Shown piece by piece: positions 24,460 through 32,253 of a stretch of DNA of 64,000 nucleotides. Position 1 is the stretch's first letter. The number at the start of each line of letters is the position of its first letter. This stretch comes from an uncultured Blautia sp. (lineage in GTDB: Bacteria > Bacillota > Clostridia > Lachnospirales > Lachnospiraceae), in the NCBI GenBank assembly GCA_934424575.1, contig CAKRXU010000010.1, forward strand, positions 1-64,000. Direction: 5' to 3'. The notes under the pieces were generated by a model. That model saw only the letters and a list, made by a program, of their open reading frames with translations, was not told where the DNA came from and did no database searches. The position numbers were made by a program, and so were the translations under genes.

Positions 24460-25344
24460 TCAGAGGAACATTTTCTGAGGCTGATAACGGTGTTTCTTAT
24501 TGTCCCACTCGTAGATCCCCAGGAAATTCCCCTCGCTGGTGCACATCCGCACCCAGCCTTTTTTGTGCTGTGTTTCTGTCATATTATCCGGAAGCGCATT
24601 GCCATTCAGAAGAAGCCTGTCACCGAATTTATTACAGCGGATCTCCGGATAAGCCTTGAGCACTTCCGAAATGGAAAGGATCCTCTTCTCAAGGACTCCT
24701 GCTTCCATTTCTTTCTGTACCTCATCCAGTGTGATGCTGTCTTCCCAGCGATACTCACCGGATGCTGTACGGGTAAGCTCTTCCATACAGGCACCACAGC
24801 CCAGTTTCTGACCGATATCATGGCACAGAGTCCGGATATAAGTTCCCTTGCTGCATGTAACAGAAAAACGTACCATCGGAAGATCCATCTCAAGGATCTC
24901 TATCTCATAAAAGCAGACCGGGCGGGCTTTTCGCTCGACGGTCTTGCCTTCTCTTGCGAGTTCGTACAGCTTCTTTCCATTTACCTTGAGTGCGGAGTAC
25001 ATCGGCGGGATCTGCTCCTGCTCTCCAAGGAAACTCTCAATCACAGCTTTTACTTCTTCTTCAGAAACAGTGACCGGCTTTTCATTCAGAACCGTTCCTG
25101 TCATATCCTGTGTATCTGTCTCGATCCCGAGGTGAAGAAGTGCCTCGTAGGTCTTGCGCTTTTCGGTCAGAAGATCGACCAGCTTGGTCGCTCTGCCGAG
25201 AACAACAGGAAGGACTCCCTCCGCATCAGGGTCCAGTGTTCCGGTATGACCGATCTTTTTCATGTGGAGGATCCCACGAAGTTTTGCGACCACATCATGA
25301 GAAGTGTAGCCTTTCTCTTTGCGAATGATCAGAACTCCGTCCAT
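24460..25344 (-). CDS. truB: tRNA pseudouridine(55) synthase
   Basis: 294 residues. The catalytic Asp is D38 in GHTGTLDPDAEGVLPV. Other family motifs are YEALLHLGIETDTQD, PPMYSALKVNGKKLYE and CSKGTYIRTLCHDIG. It makes pseudouridine at position 55 in the T-loop of nearly all tRNAs. Its start codon overlaps the end of nrnA by a single base, so the two are probably translated in a coupled way. Confidence 0.96.
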   Translation of the reverse strand: MDGVLIIRKEKGYTSHDVVAKLRGILHMKKIGHTGTLDPDAEGVLPVVLGRATKLVDLLTEKRKTYEALLHLGIETDTQDMTGTVLNEKPVTVSEEEVKAVIESFLGEQEQIPPMYSALKVNGKKLYELAREGKTVERKARPVCFYEIEILEMDLPMVRFSVTCSKGTYIRTLCHDIGQKLGCGACMEELTRTASGEYRWEDSITLDEVQKEMEAGVLEKRILSISEVLKAYPEIRCNKFGDRLLLNGNALPDNMTETQHKKGWVRMCTSEGNFLGIYEWDNKKHRYQPQKMFL

Positions 25345-26306
25345 TATGCCTCCTCTTCGCAGAACTGTTTCTCGATCTCTGCGGTCAGATTATTGATAAC
25401 GTCATACATGGAGCCCTCAAGGTCACAGCCCGCTGCTCTTGTATGACCGCCGCCTCCAAAGAATACGGCAACTTTGCTTACATCCACCTTGCCGTTGGAA
25501 CGGAGGGAAACCTTGAAATGCTGTGTCTCAGTTTCATAGATAAAGATCGCGACTTCCACACCTCTTGTCAGACGAAGCTGGCTGACGATCCCGTCAAGGT
25601 CGCTTCCCTCAACTCCATAAAATTCCATATCTCTTCTGCGGAGGTAGCCTACGGTGCATTTGCCGTTCTGGAGAAGAATGCTCTCTGCCAGAACACGGCC
25701 CATGACCTGAAGCTGAAGATATGTCTTCTCATAAAAAGATTCATCAATGATCTTGCTGAAAGGGATCTCCTGCTTCATCAGTTCTCCTGCGATACGCATC
25801 GTATCCGGGGAAGTAGCAGAATACTGGAATACTCCTGTATCATGGATCATTCCTGTATAGACTGCTGTCGCGATCGGACGGTTTACTTTGTCCGGATCCA
25901 GAAGCCCGTAGAGGACTTCACAGCAGGAGCTGACTTCTCCGCGGATATAGTTGACATCCGCAAATCCCGGATTGCTTACATGATGATCGATGCAGACGGT
26001 TTTTGCCGCATGGTCAAAAGCATCTCCCGCAACTGCCAGGCGGTCACGCGCGCTGACATCGCAGGTAATGAACAGATCAAATTCTCTGCCCTCTTCTACT
26101 TCTGTTTTGATATCATCGATATGATCGATATGTCCAAAGATCGGCTTCGGATGGTCGAGATATACGCTTACATCCACATCCGGAAAATAAGTTCTGATAT
26201 ACAGATACAAAGCCATACAGGAACCGACACAGTCACCATCCGGTCGGACATGACCACCAATTCCTATTGTTTTCACGCCTTCCAGCACTTCTGAAATATT
26301 TTTCAT
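25344..26306 (-). CDS. nrnA: DHH-family phosphoesterase (NrnA-type oligoribonuclease / pAp phosphatase)
   Basis: 320 residues. The DHH metal-binding motifs are present: GGHVRPDGDCVGS, the Asp in DLFITCDVS and the DHHVSNPGF signature. The DHHA1 domain ends with FGGGGHTRAAGCD, which binds substrate. Proteins of this type degrade short RNA oligonucleotides and dephosphorylate pAp. It lies between rbfA and truB, its standard place in the nusA-infB cluster. Confidence 0.9.
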   Translation of the reverse strand: MKNISEVLEGVKTIGIGGHVRPDGDCVGSCMALYLYIRTYFPDVDVSVYLDHPKPIFGHIDHIDDIKTEVEEGREFDLFITCDVSARDRLAVAGDAFDHAAKTVCIDHHVSNPGFADVNYIRGEVSSCCEVLYGLLDPDKVNRPIATAVYTGMIHDTGVFQYSATSPDTMRIAGELMKQEIPFSKIIDESFYEKTYLQLQVMGRVLAESILLQNGKCTVGYLRRRDMEFYGVEGSDLDGIVSQLRLTRGVEVAIFIYETETQHFKVSLRSNGKVDVSKVAVFFGGGGHTRAAGCDLEGSMYDVINNLTAEIEKQFCEEEA

Positions 26307-26360
26307 GATATCCTCTCTTATTCTGTATGCACTGCTCTTCTGGTCAGGATCCGGACTGGC

Positions 26361-26747
26361 TTATTCTTCCTCGTCCGGTTTTCCTGCCTGAGCATCTTTT
26401 CTGGTTACATCGTCGATCAGCTTGGACATGTTTACGCCGTATTCAATGGATTCGTCCAGGATAAAACGGATCTCCGGTGTATTCCTTAAGTTCAGGTTCT
26501 TTGCAAGCTGTCTTCTGATATAACCTTCTGCCTTGTTAAGACCCTGGATGGTCGCATCCTTGGCCTCTTTGCTGCCAAGGACACTGATAAATGCCTTGCA
26601 GGTCTTGAGGTCAGGTGCAACTTCCACAGCCATGACAGAAGTCATTGGATGAATGCGAGGATCTTTGACTTCATTTCTGATGATCGTACTGAGTTCTTTC
26701 TGAACCTCTCCGTTGATCCTTGTATTCTTAATGCTGTTCTTTCTCAT
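26361..26747 (-). CDS. rbfA: Ribosome-binding factor A
   Basis: 128 residues. The KH-like RbfA fold is recognised by INGEVQKELSTIIRNEVKDP, then SVMAVEVAPDLKTCKAFISV and LRNTPEIRFILDESIEYG. RbfA helps mature the 5' end of 16S rRNA and dissociates late in 30S assembly. It lies downstream of infB, separated by the 144-bp structured repeat, a rather long gap for this operon. Confidence 0.94.
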   Translation of the reverse strand: MRKNSIKNTRINGEVQKELSTIIRNEVKDPRIHPMTSVMAVEVAPDLKTCKAFISVLGSKEAKDATIQGLNKAEGYIRRQLAKNLNLRNTPEIRFILDESIEYGVNMSKLIDDVTRKDAQAGKPDEEE

Positions 26748-26770
26748 TTATTTTACTCCTATCTCGGTAA

Positions 26771-26913
26771 GTTACTGCTCATTATATTCGCTGTAACTTG
26801 GTCAAAATGCATTCCACATCACCTTCGGTGATAGCATTTTGCCCCGCATGTCTCGGGATTTTGGCATATTTATGCCAAAACACCTCGCGGGATATTCTCT
26901 ATTACCAATTACC
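26771..26913 (+). repeat. 144-bp structured intergenic repeat, copy 1
   Basis: Copy 1 of three. From left: GTTACTG end, CAAAATGC / TCACC-TTC-GGTGA / GCATTTTG compound hairpin, TGTCTCGGGA, a TTTTGGCATA/TATGCCAAAA hairpin, CACCTCGCGGGATA, and an end resembling CAATTACC. The core is almost base-for-base the same as at 38237 and (inverted) 45923. The right end covers the infB stop codon and the left end lies 24 bp from the rbfA start codon. Confidence 0.85.
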
Positions 26914-29752
26914 TTGGCACCTCTACCATGATATAAGCTTCTACTTTATCTTCTTCTTTGACATCATTGAATCCGTCAAATACAAGACCACACTCGTATC
27001 CTGCTTTGACTTCTTTGACATCGTCTTTGAAACGTTTCAAGGATGCAAGCTCGCCCTCGAAGATCTGATCTCCCTCTCTGGTGATACGAACCTTACAGTT
27101 TCTCTGGAAGATACCATCGAGGATATAGCTTCCTGCGATCGTACCAACGCCGGATGCCTTGAAGAGCTGGCGGACTTCTGCATGACCGATGACTTTCTCT
27201 TCGAATACCGGATCAAGCATACCCTTCATAGCTGCTTCTACATCTTCGATTGCCTGATAGATGACTCTGTAGAGACGCAGGTCTACGCCTTCCTGATCTG
27301 CAAGCTGTTTTGCCATTGCGTCCGGACGAACGTTGAATCCGATGATGATCGCATTGGAAGTTGCAGCAAGGGATACGTCAGATTCATTGACTGCACCAAC
27401 GCCGCCATGGATCACGCGGACAACAACTTCCTCATTGGAAAGTTTGGTAAGACTCTGTTTCACAGCCTCAACAGATCCCTGTACGTCTGCTTTGACGATG
27501 ATCGGCAGTTCCTTGAGGTCACTTGCCTGGATCTGATCAAACAGGTTATCCAGAGAAAGTTTGCCTTTGGTTTCTTCAAGCAGATGTTTCTTATTCTCTG
27601 TAACAAAGGTAGCTGCGAAGTTCTTGGCTTCCTTGTCGCTCGGGAACGCCATCAGGATCTCACCTGCATTCGGAACATCACTGAGACCAAGGATCTCAAC
27701 TGGTGTGGACGGTCCTGCTTCTTTGACTCTTCTTCCTCTGTCGTCCATCATGGCACGTACTTTACCGCTGCATGCACCTGCTGCGATGAAATCTCCGACA
27801 TGGAGAGTACCCTTCTGTACGAGGATCGTAGCAACCGGTCCTTTACCTTTGTCAAGCTGTGCTTCGATCACGAGACCTCTCGCTGCACGGTTCGGGTTTG
27901 CTTTGAGTTCCAGGACTTCTGCAGAAAGAAGGATCATCTCAAGCAGAGTGTCGATTCCTTCTCCTGTATGTGCGGATACCGGTACGAAGATGGTGCTTCC
28001 GCCCCAGTCTTCCGGGATCAGTTCATACTCGGAAAGTTCCTGTTTTACTCTCTCTACGTTTGCACTTGGTTTATCAATCTTGTTGATCGCAACGATGATC
28101 TCAACGCCTGCTGCTTTTGCATGGCTGATCGCCTCTACTGTCTGCGGCATGACACCATCATCTGCTGCTACAACGAGAACTGCGATATCTGTGGAGTTTG
28201 CACCACGCATACGCATAGCGGTGAATGCTTCATGTCCCGGTGTATCCAGGAATGTGATCTTCTGTCCGTTGATCTCTACAACAGATGCACCGATGTGCTG
28301 TGTGATTCCACCGGCCTCGCCTCTTGTTACATGGGTATCACGGATTGCATCCAGAAGGGATGTCTTACCATGGTCAACGTGACCCATAACACATACTACA
28401 GGCGGTCTGGAAACCATATCTGCTTCGTCTTCTTCCTCTTCTTTGAGGAGTTCGCCGATAACGTCTACTTTTTCTTCCGGCTCTGCGATGATATCGTAGT
28501 CCAGAGCGATCTCCTGTGCTTTTTCAAAGTCGATCTCATGGTTTACAGTTACCATGGTTCCTTCCATGAAAAGTTTCTTAACGATGACTGACGGCTGCAT
28601 CTTCATTGCTTCTGCCAGTTCGCGGATCGTCATCTTCTCTGGAAGTGTGATCTCTTTTACTTCTGGTTTCTTCTCTTCCTGTTTCGGCTGAGGAGTTGGT
28701 TTCTGGAGAGCTTTCGGGATTCTGGAAAGGTTTCTTCTTCCACCCTGGTTCGGGCGATTGTGTCCTGCACCGGATTTCTCGAAGTCTTTCTTCTTGTTCT
28801 TGTTCTCTCTGTCACGCTCTCTCTTGCTGTCCTTGGATGTCTTGGTCAGCTCTGGTGTGAATACAGCATCGTTGTCTTTTCTTCCGCCGCCGTTTCTCTG
28901 GCCGCCGCGGTTATTTCCGCCGAAGCCTCCTCTGTTGCCGTCTGGTCTTCCGTTTCCGCCCTGCTGTGGTCTTCCCTGGCCACCCTGCTGCGGACGGCCG
29001 CCCTGGCCTCTCATCGGACGGCCGTTTCCGTCACCCTGACGTGCCGGACGACCTTCGCCCTGCGGTCTTCCCTGACGGTTTCCGTCACGGTTCGGGCGTC
29101 CCTGTCCACCGTTACCATTGCGGTCGGAGAATCTTCTCTCGCCGCCGCGGAAATCACGGTTTCCTCTGCCTTCGCCGCCGCGGTTGTCACGGTTATTATC
29201 TCTTCCGTCACGGTTGTTCTGACGGTTCTGTCCTCTGTTGTTATTGTAACCGGACTGTTCCTGCCTCTGCGGTCTTGCAGAATTGTTCTGTGACGGAGCC
29301 GCGCTCTTCGGTGCTTCTGCCTGTGCAGTCTGCGGTTTCTTTGCGGTTTCCTCTACCGGTTTCTGAGCTGCCTGCGGCTTCTGAGCCTGTGGCTTTGCGG
29401 CTGGTCTTTTGTCTGTATTGTTGTTCTGACGTTTCGGTCTGTTTTTGCCGCCGTCACTTGCATTCTGTGCATGATATACACGAATGATATTTTTTTTCTT
29501 TTTAGGAGCCTCTGCTTTGTCTGCTTCTGGTCTCGCTGTTACCGTCTTTTCTTCTGTTCTGGAATTATCCACCTTGGTAATCTGCTCCTTTCCCCTGGTT
29601 AAAAATTTTTGTTTTATTAATCGGATACTGGGTTCCTCAAGAGTACTCATATGACTTTTGACTTCTACCCCGTTTGCTTTTAGAAATTCAATGACTTCTC
29701 TGTTCGATCTGCCAAGTTTACTGGCAAGTTCATGCACTCTGATCTTCGGCAC
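26909..29752 (-). CDS. infB: Translation initiation factor IF-2
   Basis: 947 residues from a GTG at 29752, 7 nt after AAGGAGG; an ATG 21 nt upstream lies before that site and is unlikely. Order: IF2_N (VHELASKLGRSNREVIEFLK), a linker of about 280 residues that is extremely rich in G, R, N and Q with RGG-like and GRP-QQGG repeats, a second IF2_N (TIRELAEAMKMQPSVIVKKL), then the GTPase with GHVDHGKTSLLD, DTPGHEAF and NKID, and the beta-barrel and fMet-tRNA-binding C-terminus. IF-2 places initiator tRNA on the 30S subunit and drives subunit joining. The long polar linker is species-specific in character. Its stop codon lies inside a repeat copy. Confidence 0.97.
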   Translation of the reverse strand: MPKIRVHELASKLGRSNREVIEFLKANGVEVKSHMSTLEEPSIRLIKQKFLTRGKEQITKVDNSRTEEKTVTARPEADKAEAPKKKKNIIRVYHAQNASDGGKNRPKRQNNNTDKRPAAKPQAQKPQAAQKPVEETAKKPQTAQAEAPKSAAPSQNNSARPQRQEQSGYNNNRGQNRQNNRDGRDNNRDNRGGEGRGNRDFRGGERRFSDRNGNGGQGRPNRDGNRQGRPQGEGRPARQGDGNGRPMRGQGGRPQQGGQGRPQQGGNGRPDGNRGGFGGNNRGGQRNGGGRKDNDAVFTPELTKTSKDSKRERDRENKNKKKDFEKSGAGHNRPNQGGRRNLSRIPKALQKPTPQPKQEEKKPEVKEITLPEKMTIRELAEAMKMQPSVIVKKLFMEGTMVTVNHEIDFEKAQEIALDYDIIAEPEEKVDVIGELLKEEEEDEADMVSRPPVVCVMGHVDHGKTSLLDAIRDTHVTRGEAGGITQHIGASVVEINGQKITFLDTPGHEAFTAMRMRGANSTDIAVLVVAADDGVMPQTVEAISHAKAAGVEIIVAINKIDKPSANVERVKQELSEYELIPEDWGGSTIFVPVSAHTGEGIDTLLEMILLSAEVLELKANPNRAARGLVIEAQLDKGKGPVATILVQKGTLHVGDFIAAGACSGKVRAMMDDRGRRVKEAGPSTPVEILGLSDVPNAGEILMAFPSDKEAKNFAATFVTENKKHLLEETKGKLSLDNLFDQIQASDLKELPIIVKADVQGSVEAVKQSLTKLSNEEVVVRVIHGGVGAVNESDVSLAATSNAIIIGFNVRPDAMAKQLADQEGVDLRLYRVIYQAIEDVEAAMKGMLDPVFEEKVIGHAEVRQLFKASGVGTIAGSYILDGIFQRNCKVRITREGDQIFEGELASLKRFKDDVKEVKAGYECGLVFDGFNDVKEEDKVEAYIMVEVPR

Positions 29753-29790
29753 ATGGATCCCTCCTTCAATCACTGCTGCACACCGCAGCT

Positions 29791-30102
29791 TTATAATTTC
29801 TGGAGTTCTTTTAACATTGCTTTTGCAAAGTTTTCATCCTGTACCGCAAGGCTGGCGCGGAATTCTTTTCCGCAGAATCTGCCCAGTTCTTCTTTGTTGG
29901 CAATAAAGTAGATCGGTACTTCGTAAAAATCACACATATTCTGGAATTTTTTCTTTGTATTCTGGGATGCATCATCTGCAACCAGAACCAGAAAGCCTTT
30001 CCCTGTCTTGACAGATTTCTCTGTCGAAAATTCTCCGCTGGCAACCTTGCCGGCTTTTGTGGCAAGCCCCAGAAGAGATAACACTTTATTGTTGTTTTTC
30101 AA
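29791..30102 (-). CDS. ylxQ: L7Ae-family RNA-binding protein (YlxQ)
   Basis: 103 residues with an L7Ae/L30e-type fold: LGLATKAGKVASGE, then VLVADDASQNTKKKF and EVPIYFIANKEELGRFCGKE. Members bind kink-turn RNA; YlxQ itself is found next to nusA in Firmicutes and its target is not firmly established. It overlaps the ylxR gene by 17 bp. Confidence 0.9.
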   Translation of the reverse strand: MKNNNKVLSLLGLATKAGKVASGEFSTEKSVKTGKGFLVLVADDASQNTKKKFQNMCDFYEVPIYFIANKEELGRFCGKEFRASLAVQDENFAKAMLKELQKL

Positions 30103-30367
30103 TCTTACTTAACTCCTTTTTCAGGTCTTCGTAGACCTCTTCGGGAACGCTGGTTTTGAGAGACCGTTCGATCCCGTGATTGCGGATCGCTTTGTCAAGG
30201 CATTCGGTGGATGGACATACATAGGCGCCCCTTCCGTTCTTTCTGCCTGTGGTATCAAGAACGATCTCGTCTTGCGGTGTCTTAAGGACACGGATCATTT
30301 CTTTTTTGCTTTTCATTTCTCTGCAGCCGGTACACTGGCGCATCGGAATTTTATTTTTCGTCTTCAT
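30086..30367 (-). CDS. ylxR: YlxR family RNA-binding/nucleoid-associated protein
   Basis: 93 residues. The YlxR (DUF448) signature is plain: RQCTGCREMKSKKEMIRV, then GRKNGRGAYVCPS and CLDKAIRN. The two Cys pairs and basic surface suit nucleic-acid binding. It starts 5 bp after nusA, in its usual place. Confidence 0.92.
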   Translation of the reverse strand: MKTKNKIPMRQCTGCREMKSKKEMIRVLKTPQDEIVLDTTGRKNGRGAYVCPSTECLDKAIRNHGIERSLKTSVPEEVYEDLKKELSKIEKQQ

Positions 30368-30372
30368 AGATC

Positions 30373-31557
30373 TTATTCTTCTGTTGTCTCTTCTTCGGAA
30401 ACCTCTTCAGAAACTTCTTCTGTTTCTTCTGCTTCCTGAGACTCTTCTACGTTTTCTGCATCTTCTGCTGCTTCGTCTTCGTAGAATTCTTCTTCCTCAT
30501 CATAGTCGTAAAGATCACCGGATTCTTTGGCCTGTGTCTCACTCTTGATGTCGATCTTGAATCCTGTCAGGCGGGCTGCAAGACGTGCATTCTGTCCTTC
30601 TTTACCAATTGCAAGAGAAAGCTGGTAGTCCGGAACAACAACAAGTGCTGTCTTCTCATCCGGATCAGCCATTACTGCAATGACTTTGGCCGGGCTTAAT
30701 GCATTCTCAATAAGGATCGCCGGGTTTTCGTCCCAGTTGATGATATCGATCTTCTCGCCGCGGAGTTCCTCTACGATGGAGTTTACTCTCGCACCGTTCA
30801 TACCAACGCATGCTCCAACCGGATCTACATCAGGATCATTGCTCCATACAGCGATCTTGGTACGGGAACCTGCTTCTCTGGCAATGCTCTTGATCTCTAC
30901 TGTGCCGTCTCTTACTTCGGCAACTTCGGATTCGAAGAGGCGTTTTACGAGACCCGGATGTGTTCTGGATACCTGGATACGCGGTCCTTTTGGAGTATCC
31001 TTAACTTCCAGGATGTATACCTTGATATGTTCTGTCGGATGGAATTCTTCTCCTCTGACCTGCTCATTCTCAGCGAGGATCGCATCTGCCTTGCCAAGAT
31101 TGATGCTGACATTTTTGCCCATGACACGCTGTACGATACCTGTAACGACTTCTTTCTCCATTCCGTAGTACTGATCGTAAAGAACTTTGCGCTCTTCCTC
31201 ACGGATCTTCTGAAGGATGACGTTCTTAGCATTCTGTGTTGCGATACGTCCGAATTCCTTGGACTGGATCTGAACTTTGATCACGTCTCCGAGTTCTGCG
31301 TTGGCATTGATCTTCTGTGCGTCTGTAAGGGAGATCTCCAGTGCAGGATCCTCTACGAATTCCTTTACTTCACGCTCAGCGTAAACACTGAAGTCACAGG
31401 TTTCAGGATTGATCATTACATGTACATTATCAGCTTTACCGAAATGGTTCTTACATGCCTGGATCAGAGACTGCTCGATTGCTCCCAGAAGTGTATCCTT
31501 ACTGATATTTTTTTCTTTTTCCAGGACATTCAGAGCGTCCATTAACTCTTTGTTCAT
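30373..31557 (-). CDS. nusA: Transcription termination/antitermination protein NusA
   Basis: 394 residues: N-terminal polymerase-binding domain (about 1-125), S1 domain (GIVQRVMGKNVSINLGKADA), then KH1 and KH2 with GACVGMNGARVNSIVEEL and LSLAIGKEGQNARLAARLTG. The tail of about 45 residues is almost entirely Glu and Asp with Ser and Thr, with no acidic repeat domains as in E. coli. NusA modulates pausing, hairpin termination and antitermination. It follows rimP as usual; the ATG has AGGAGG 11 nt upstream. Confidence 0.97.
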   Translation of the reverse strand: MNKELMDALNVLEKEKNISKDTLLGAIEQSLIQACKNHFGKADNVHVMINPETCDFSVYAEREVKEFVEDPALEISLTDAQKINANAELGDVIKVQIQSKEFGRIATQNAKNVILQKIREEERKVLYDQYYGMEKEVVTGIVQRVMGKNVSINLGKADAILAENEQVRGEEFHPTEHIKVYILEVKDTPKGPRIQVSRTHPGLVKRLFESEVAEVRDGTVEIKSIAREAGSRTKIAVWSNDPDVDPVGACVGMNGARVNSIVEELRGEKIDIINWDENPAILIENALSPAKVIAVMADPDEKTALVVVPDYQLSLAIGKEGQNARLAARLTGFKIDIKSETQAKESGDLYDYDEEEEFYEDEAAEDAENVEESQEAEETEEVSEEVSEEETTEE

Positions 31558-31616
31558 TTTTTTTATTTCCTCCTCATTTTATCAAAGCATATAGGTGCAT
31601 CGTATTCATTAATCAG

Positions 31617-32087
31617 TTAAAATTCAATTGCCAGCCGGATCAGGGCTATGTCTTTCTTTTCAAATGTGCGTAAGGTGCCGTTTTCGTCCTCCTCGATCGT
31701 CACACTGTTATCATCATATGCGTTTAAGATCCCGCAGAATTCCTTTTGTTTCTCTATCGGACGATAGGTACGGATCTCTACCAGTTTACCCATGCTTCTG
31801 ACAAAATCCTTTTCTTTCTTTAACGGTCTGTCAAGACCCGGGGAACTGATCTCCATAATATAGCTGTCTTCGATAAAATCATCCTCATCCAGCTTGTCGC
31901 TGAACGCGCGGCTTACTGCTTCGCAGTCATTGACCGTGATCCCGCCCGGCTTGTCGATGTATCCTCGAAGATACCAGTTGCCTGCTTCCTTGACGTATTC
32001 TACATCTACAAGTTCAAAACCTGCTGCCTCAACGATCGGTGCCAGCATTGCCTCTGCCTTCTGTTCATATTCATCTCGTCTGCTCAT
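31617..32087 (-). CDS. rimP: Ribosome maturation factor RimP
   Basis: 156 residues from the ATG at 32087, preceded by AGGTGG at 5 nt; a frame open to 32144 has no signal and would start close to the terminator. Family motifs are FELVDVEYVKEAGNWYLRGY, then DKPGGITVNDCEAVSR and YIMEISSPGLDRPLKKEKDF. RimP takes part in 30S assembly. It opens the rimP-nusA-infB operon. Confidence 0.95.
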   Translation of the reverse strand: MSRRDEYEQKAEAMLAPIVEAAGFELVDVEYVKEAGNWYLRGYIDKPGGITVNDCEAVSRAFSDKLDEDDFIEDSYIMEISSPGLDRPLKKEKDFVRSMGKLVEIRTYRPIEKQKEFCGILNAYDDNSVTIEEDENGTLRTFEKKDIALIRLAIEF

Positions 32088-32150
32088 ATTTTCCACCTGC
32101 CTTTCGCACATCAGAATGATTGCGGAACTGCTTATAGTAATCAATCTCGC

Positions 32151-32178
32151 AAAAAGAGTGGACCGAAGTCCACTCTCT
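32151..32178 (-). terminator. Terminator of the parE-parC transcript
   Basis: On the minus strand AGAGTGGAC-TTCG-GTCCACTCT, a 9-bp stem with a stable UUCG tetraloop, is followed by TTTTT. It separates the topoisomerase genes from the rimP operon. Confidence 0.92.
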
Positions 32179-32253
32179 GATCATCCGTTATCATGTTATT
32201 TCATATAATAGCACCATAAGGTCTGAAAAGCAAGGATTTTTTGAAATCTCTTG

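Noticed and set aside
26798..28591. A 597-codon open frame on the + strand opposite infB
   Set aside because: It lies on the non-coding strand of infB, has unlikely composition (very rich in Cys, Phe, Asp) and begins inside a repeat copy. It is a by-product of infB codon use.
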